From positions 71,260,019 through 71,324,018 of the forward strand of contig OY856186.1 in NCBI GenBank assembly GCA_963693315.1: 64,000 bases of DNA, written 5' to 3'. The notes under the pieces are model-generated. The model saw only the letters and a list, made by a program, of their open reading frames with translations. It did no database searches and had not been told where the DNA came from. The translations under genes and the position numbers were made by a program. Positions 62,215 to 64,000 of the stretch are shown piece by piece (position 1 is the stretch's first letter; every line of letters starts with the position of its first letter). This DNA is from Diogma glabrata. Its lineage: Eukaryota > Arthropoda > Insecta > Diptera > Cylindrotomidae.

Positions 62215-62380
62215 TTTATGGTACAAAAAGTTGAACTTTAATGTCCTAGGACTTTATAAAATTTTATCAAGTCCTAGGACGCTAAAGTTTAACTTTTTGT
62301 ACCATAAACGTTAAACTTTAACGTCCTAGGACTTTCTAAAAGTTTATAAAAAGACGATAAAGTTCAACTTTTTGAGCAAA
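62215..62380. repeat. Palindrome with repeated GTCCTAGGAC plus a third half
   Basis: 62215-62254 (TTTATGGTACAAAAAGTTGA...) pairs with 62269-62308. Each arm contains GTCCTAGGAC, itself a perfect 10-bp palindrome. A third, direct partial copy with GTCCTAGGAC follows to about 62380 (AAAGTTCAACTTTTTG). Confidence 0.75.
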
Positions 62381-62704
62381 ATTTGAAACTCATTTCTTTT
62401 TATTTTAATAAATTTCCGGTATGAAATAAAATTTTGTATTTACCGCAAACGAAAAGTGTTTTTAAAGGTACTCACTAGTAATTTCGGTCTCGGCTAGACG
62501 CCTCGGCCGTAAACAACTAGCTCGTACTTTAAAGTTTCACGTTTCGTTCTAGATAAATAAATAACTATTAAAATAAATTGCTTTTAAATCTGTTAACTGC
62601 AATATTTTTAAAAGAATATTATTTAAAGTTGAAGCTAGTATAAGTTGGCCTGCAAATTTATTTAAAAAAAAAAAGCTTTTATTCATACCATGGAGTCTCC
62701 CTTA

Positions 62705-62755
62705 CCGGAAAGTAATTACTTACCGCCTGCATGATCGGTAAGTAATTACTTACCG
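62705..62755. repeat. Duplicated GGTAAGTAATTACTTACC palindrome
   Basis: 62736-62755 is a perfect 20-bp palindrome, CGGTAAGTAATTACTTACCG. A near copy (CCGGAAAGTAATTACTTACC) lies 31 bp before it. It could be a protein-binding site, a MITE end or a TE subterminal repeat. Confidence 0.8.
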
Positions 62756-62837
62756 ACCTGTGATTTGTAAACGAAACTTACTATGTTTATTTACGAATCA
62801 GTAAACATGCAAAATCGCCTGATCGTGCAAAAAATTA

Positions 62838-63543
62838 TTATACAGTCTATGTTGGATACGAATTGTTAAAAATATATAATAAAATTAGATGTTTATTAAA
62901 AATAATGGTGAAATGTCACAATTCCAATTGAATCCTATAAAATATTTTTTCCATGAAAAATTGTGATATTCGTCTTAAGCTGACTCTCCATTAATCTTTT
63001 TCATCTTTTTTTCTAGCCAAAATAGAACGAGAAACCATGATTAATTTTCTAAAGTGAGAGTAAGACGAATATCACAAATTTCATGGAAAAAATATTTTAT
63101 AGGATTGGAATTGTGACATTTCACTATTATTTTTTTTTTAATAAACATCTAATATTATTACATATTTTTAACAATGTCGTATCCAACATAGACTGTATAA
63201 TAATTTTAAATATACTTTTTCAGTGTAAACGTCGTCTTTTTCCATAAAAAAGTCTTGCTCTATAGACTTTTTTTTATAGTAGAACACTTTTTTATAGTAC
63301 ATATCACTTTTTTAAAAAAAAAAAAGTCATAGAAAGTTAAAAAAAGACATGGAATAAATAAAAAGTCTTCATCTTTTTTCCTTTCGCAATTATATGATTT
63401 TCATATCTTCTATTTCGCAAAATAGAAAAGACGAGAGACTAATGGAGAATGACTTTTACTCTCTATTTAGAAAATTAATCATGGTTTCTCGTTCTATTTT
63501 GGCTAGAAAAAAAGATTAAAAAGACTAATGGAGAGTCAGCTTT
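62838..63543 (+). mobile_element. Harbinger-like MITE (outer copy) carrying another copy inside
   Basis: 62838-62977 and 63459-63543 together form the right part of a copy in the + orientation (GTCTATGTTGGATACG through GCTAGAAAAAAAGATTAAAA to GGAGAGTCAGCTT). It is cut at CGTCTTA by the element at 62978-63455. The left half of the outer copy is missing. Confidence 0.8.
62978..63455 (-). mobile_element. Harbinger-like MITE, full-length, nested in its own kind, TTA duplication
   Basis: 478 bp in reverse orientation, flanked by TTA at 62975-62977 and 63456-63458. Ends AGCTGACTCTCCATTAATC and GACTAATGGAGAATGACTT. Removing it restores GATATTCGTCTTACTCTCT, as found uninterrupted at about 21107-21120. 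Confidence 0.88.
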
Positions 63544-64000
63544 AGTAAGGAATTAATTGAAATTTGATTCAATTCAAAGGCCTAGTTGAAAATTTTTCAG
63601 ATAAAAACTCCATTTCTCACCTTGCGTGTTTCGGATGATTTCGAACCTTCCTCTCCAGTGCCATGTTCGAATCCGTTCGAAGACAAGCTATCAATTATAT
63701 ACGCCACTGAGGCGATGACTATTTCGAAGTTTAAACTTCATCATTACTTATTTGTTTACTTAAGTTAAATTTTTCGACTTTCATTAGACTCCATATTATG
63801 GAAAATGTTTTTATATTATATGGGAATTTTTGCACTAAAACTTCTAGACATTACTTTAGGTGAATTTATAAAATGGTGAATATTTCCACCCTAATTAACA
63901 CACAAAGTCACGATTGTATAGTCATTATTGATTGTTTCCATGTTTCCAATTAATGTGATATCAATGGCTTGGTCAATTATTATTGTCATAAATGTATGTA

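Overview
This is a window of insect nuclear DNA: AT-rich, intron-rich and heavily loaded with transposons. The only host gene I can build with confidence is tango (tgo), the insect orthologue of ARNT/HIF-1beta, a bHLH-PAS transcription factor. It lies on the minus strand. Ten coding exons can be joined with splice sites and phase intact to give about 693 residues, from 55978 down to the stop codon at 6105. The last six exons are compact (6.1-8.1 kb). Four more lie at 10.3, 13.9-14.1, 17.0 and 55.7-56.0 kb. Intron 1 is about 38.7 kb. The promoter and any upstream exon were not found and may be beyond position 64000.

Almost everything else recognisable is mobile DNA inside tgo introns or next to the gene. 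From left to right: MITE-like repeats and an interrupted mariner (0-5 kb); the tgo 3' exons (6.1-8.1 kb) and a tRNA-derived SINE-like stretch (8.8 kb); a 1.9-kb foldback with another element inside it (11.9-13.8 kb); the 3' end of a jockey-like retrotransposon split by a hAT-type insertion (14.4-16.2 kb); a nearly intact Himar1-like mariner (17.6-18.9 kb); Harbinger-like MITEs (20.7 kb, 61.2 kb, and a self-nested pair at 62.8-63.5 kb); a pair of nested IS630/Tc1-type transposons bearing arrays of a 21-bp repeat (22.0-24.4 kb); a complete Ty3/gypsy element with near-identical LTRs but broken genes (25.8-30.6 kb); a truncated RTE-type element ending in a long AG microsatellite (34.6-35.5 kb); two degenerate RTE-clade copies (36.9-40.0 and 52.5-55.7 kb); a piggyBac copy with TTAA sites (40.65-43.05 kb); an R1/jockey-type RT relic (51.4-52.0 kb); and a hAT transposase relic split by a MITE (58.6-60.1 kb).

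The layout is an essential developmental regulator whose long introns act as a sink for transposons. Several insertions are dated relative to one another by nesting. One retrotransposon ends only about 20 bp from the splice donor of tgo exon 1. The species cannot be fixed from the sequence. The protein is clearly insect-type, and the intron sizes and TE load argue against a compact Drosophila-like genome.
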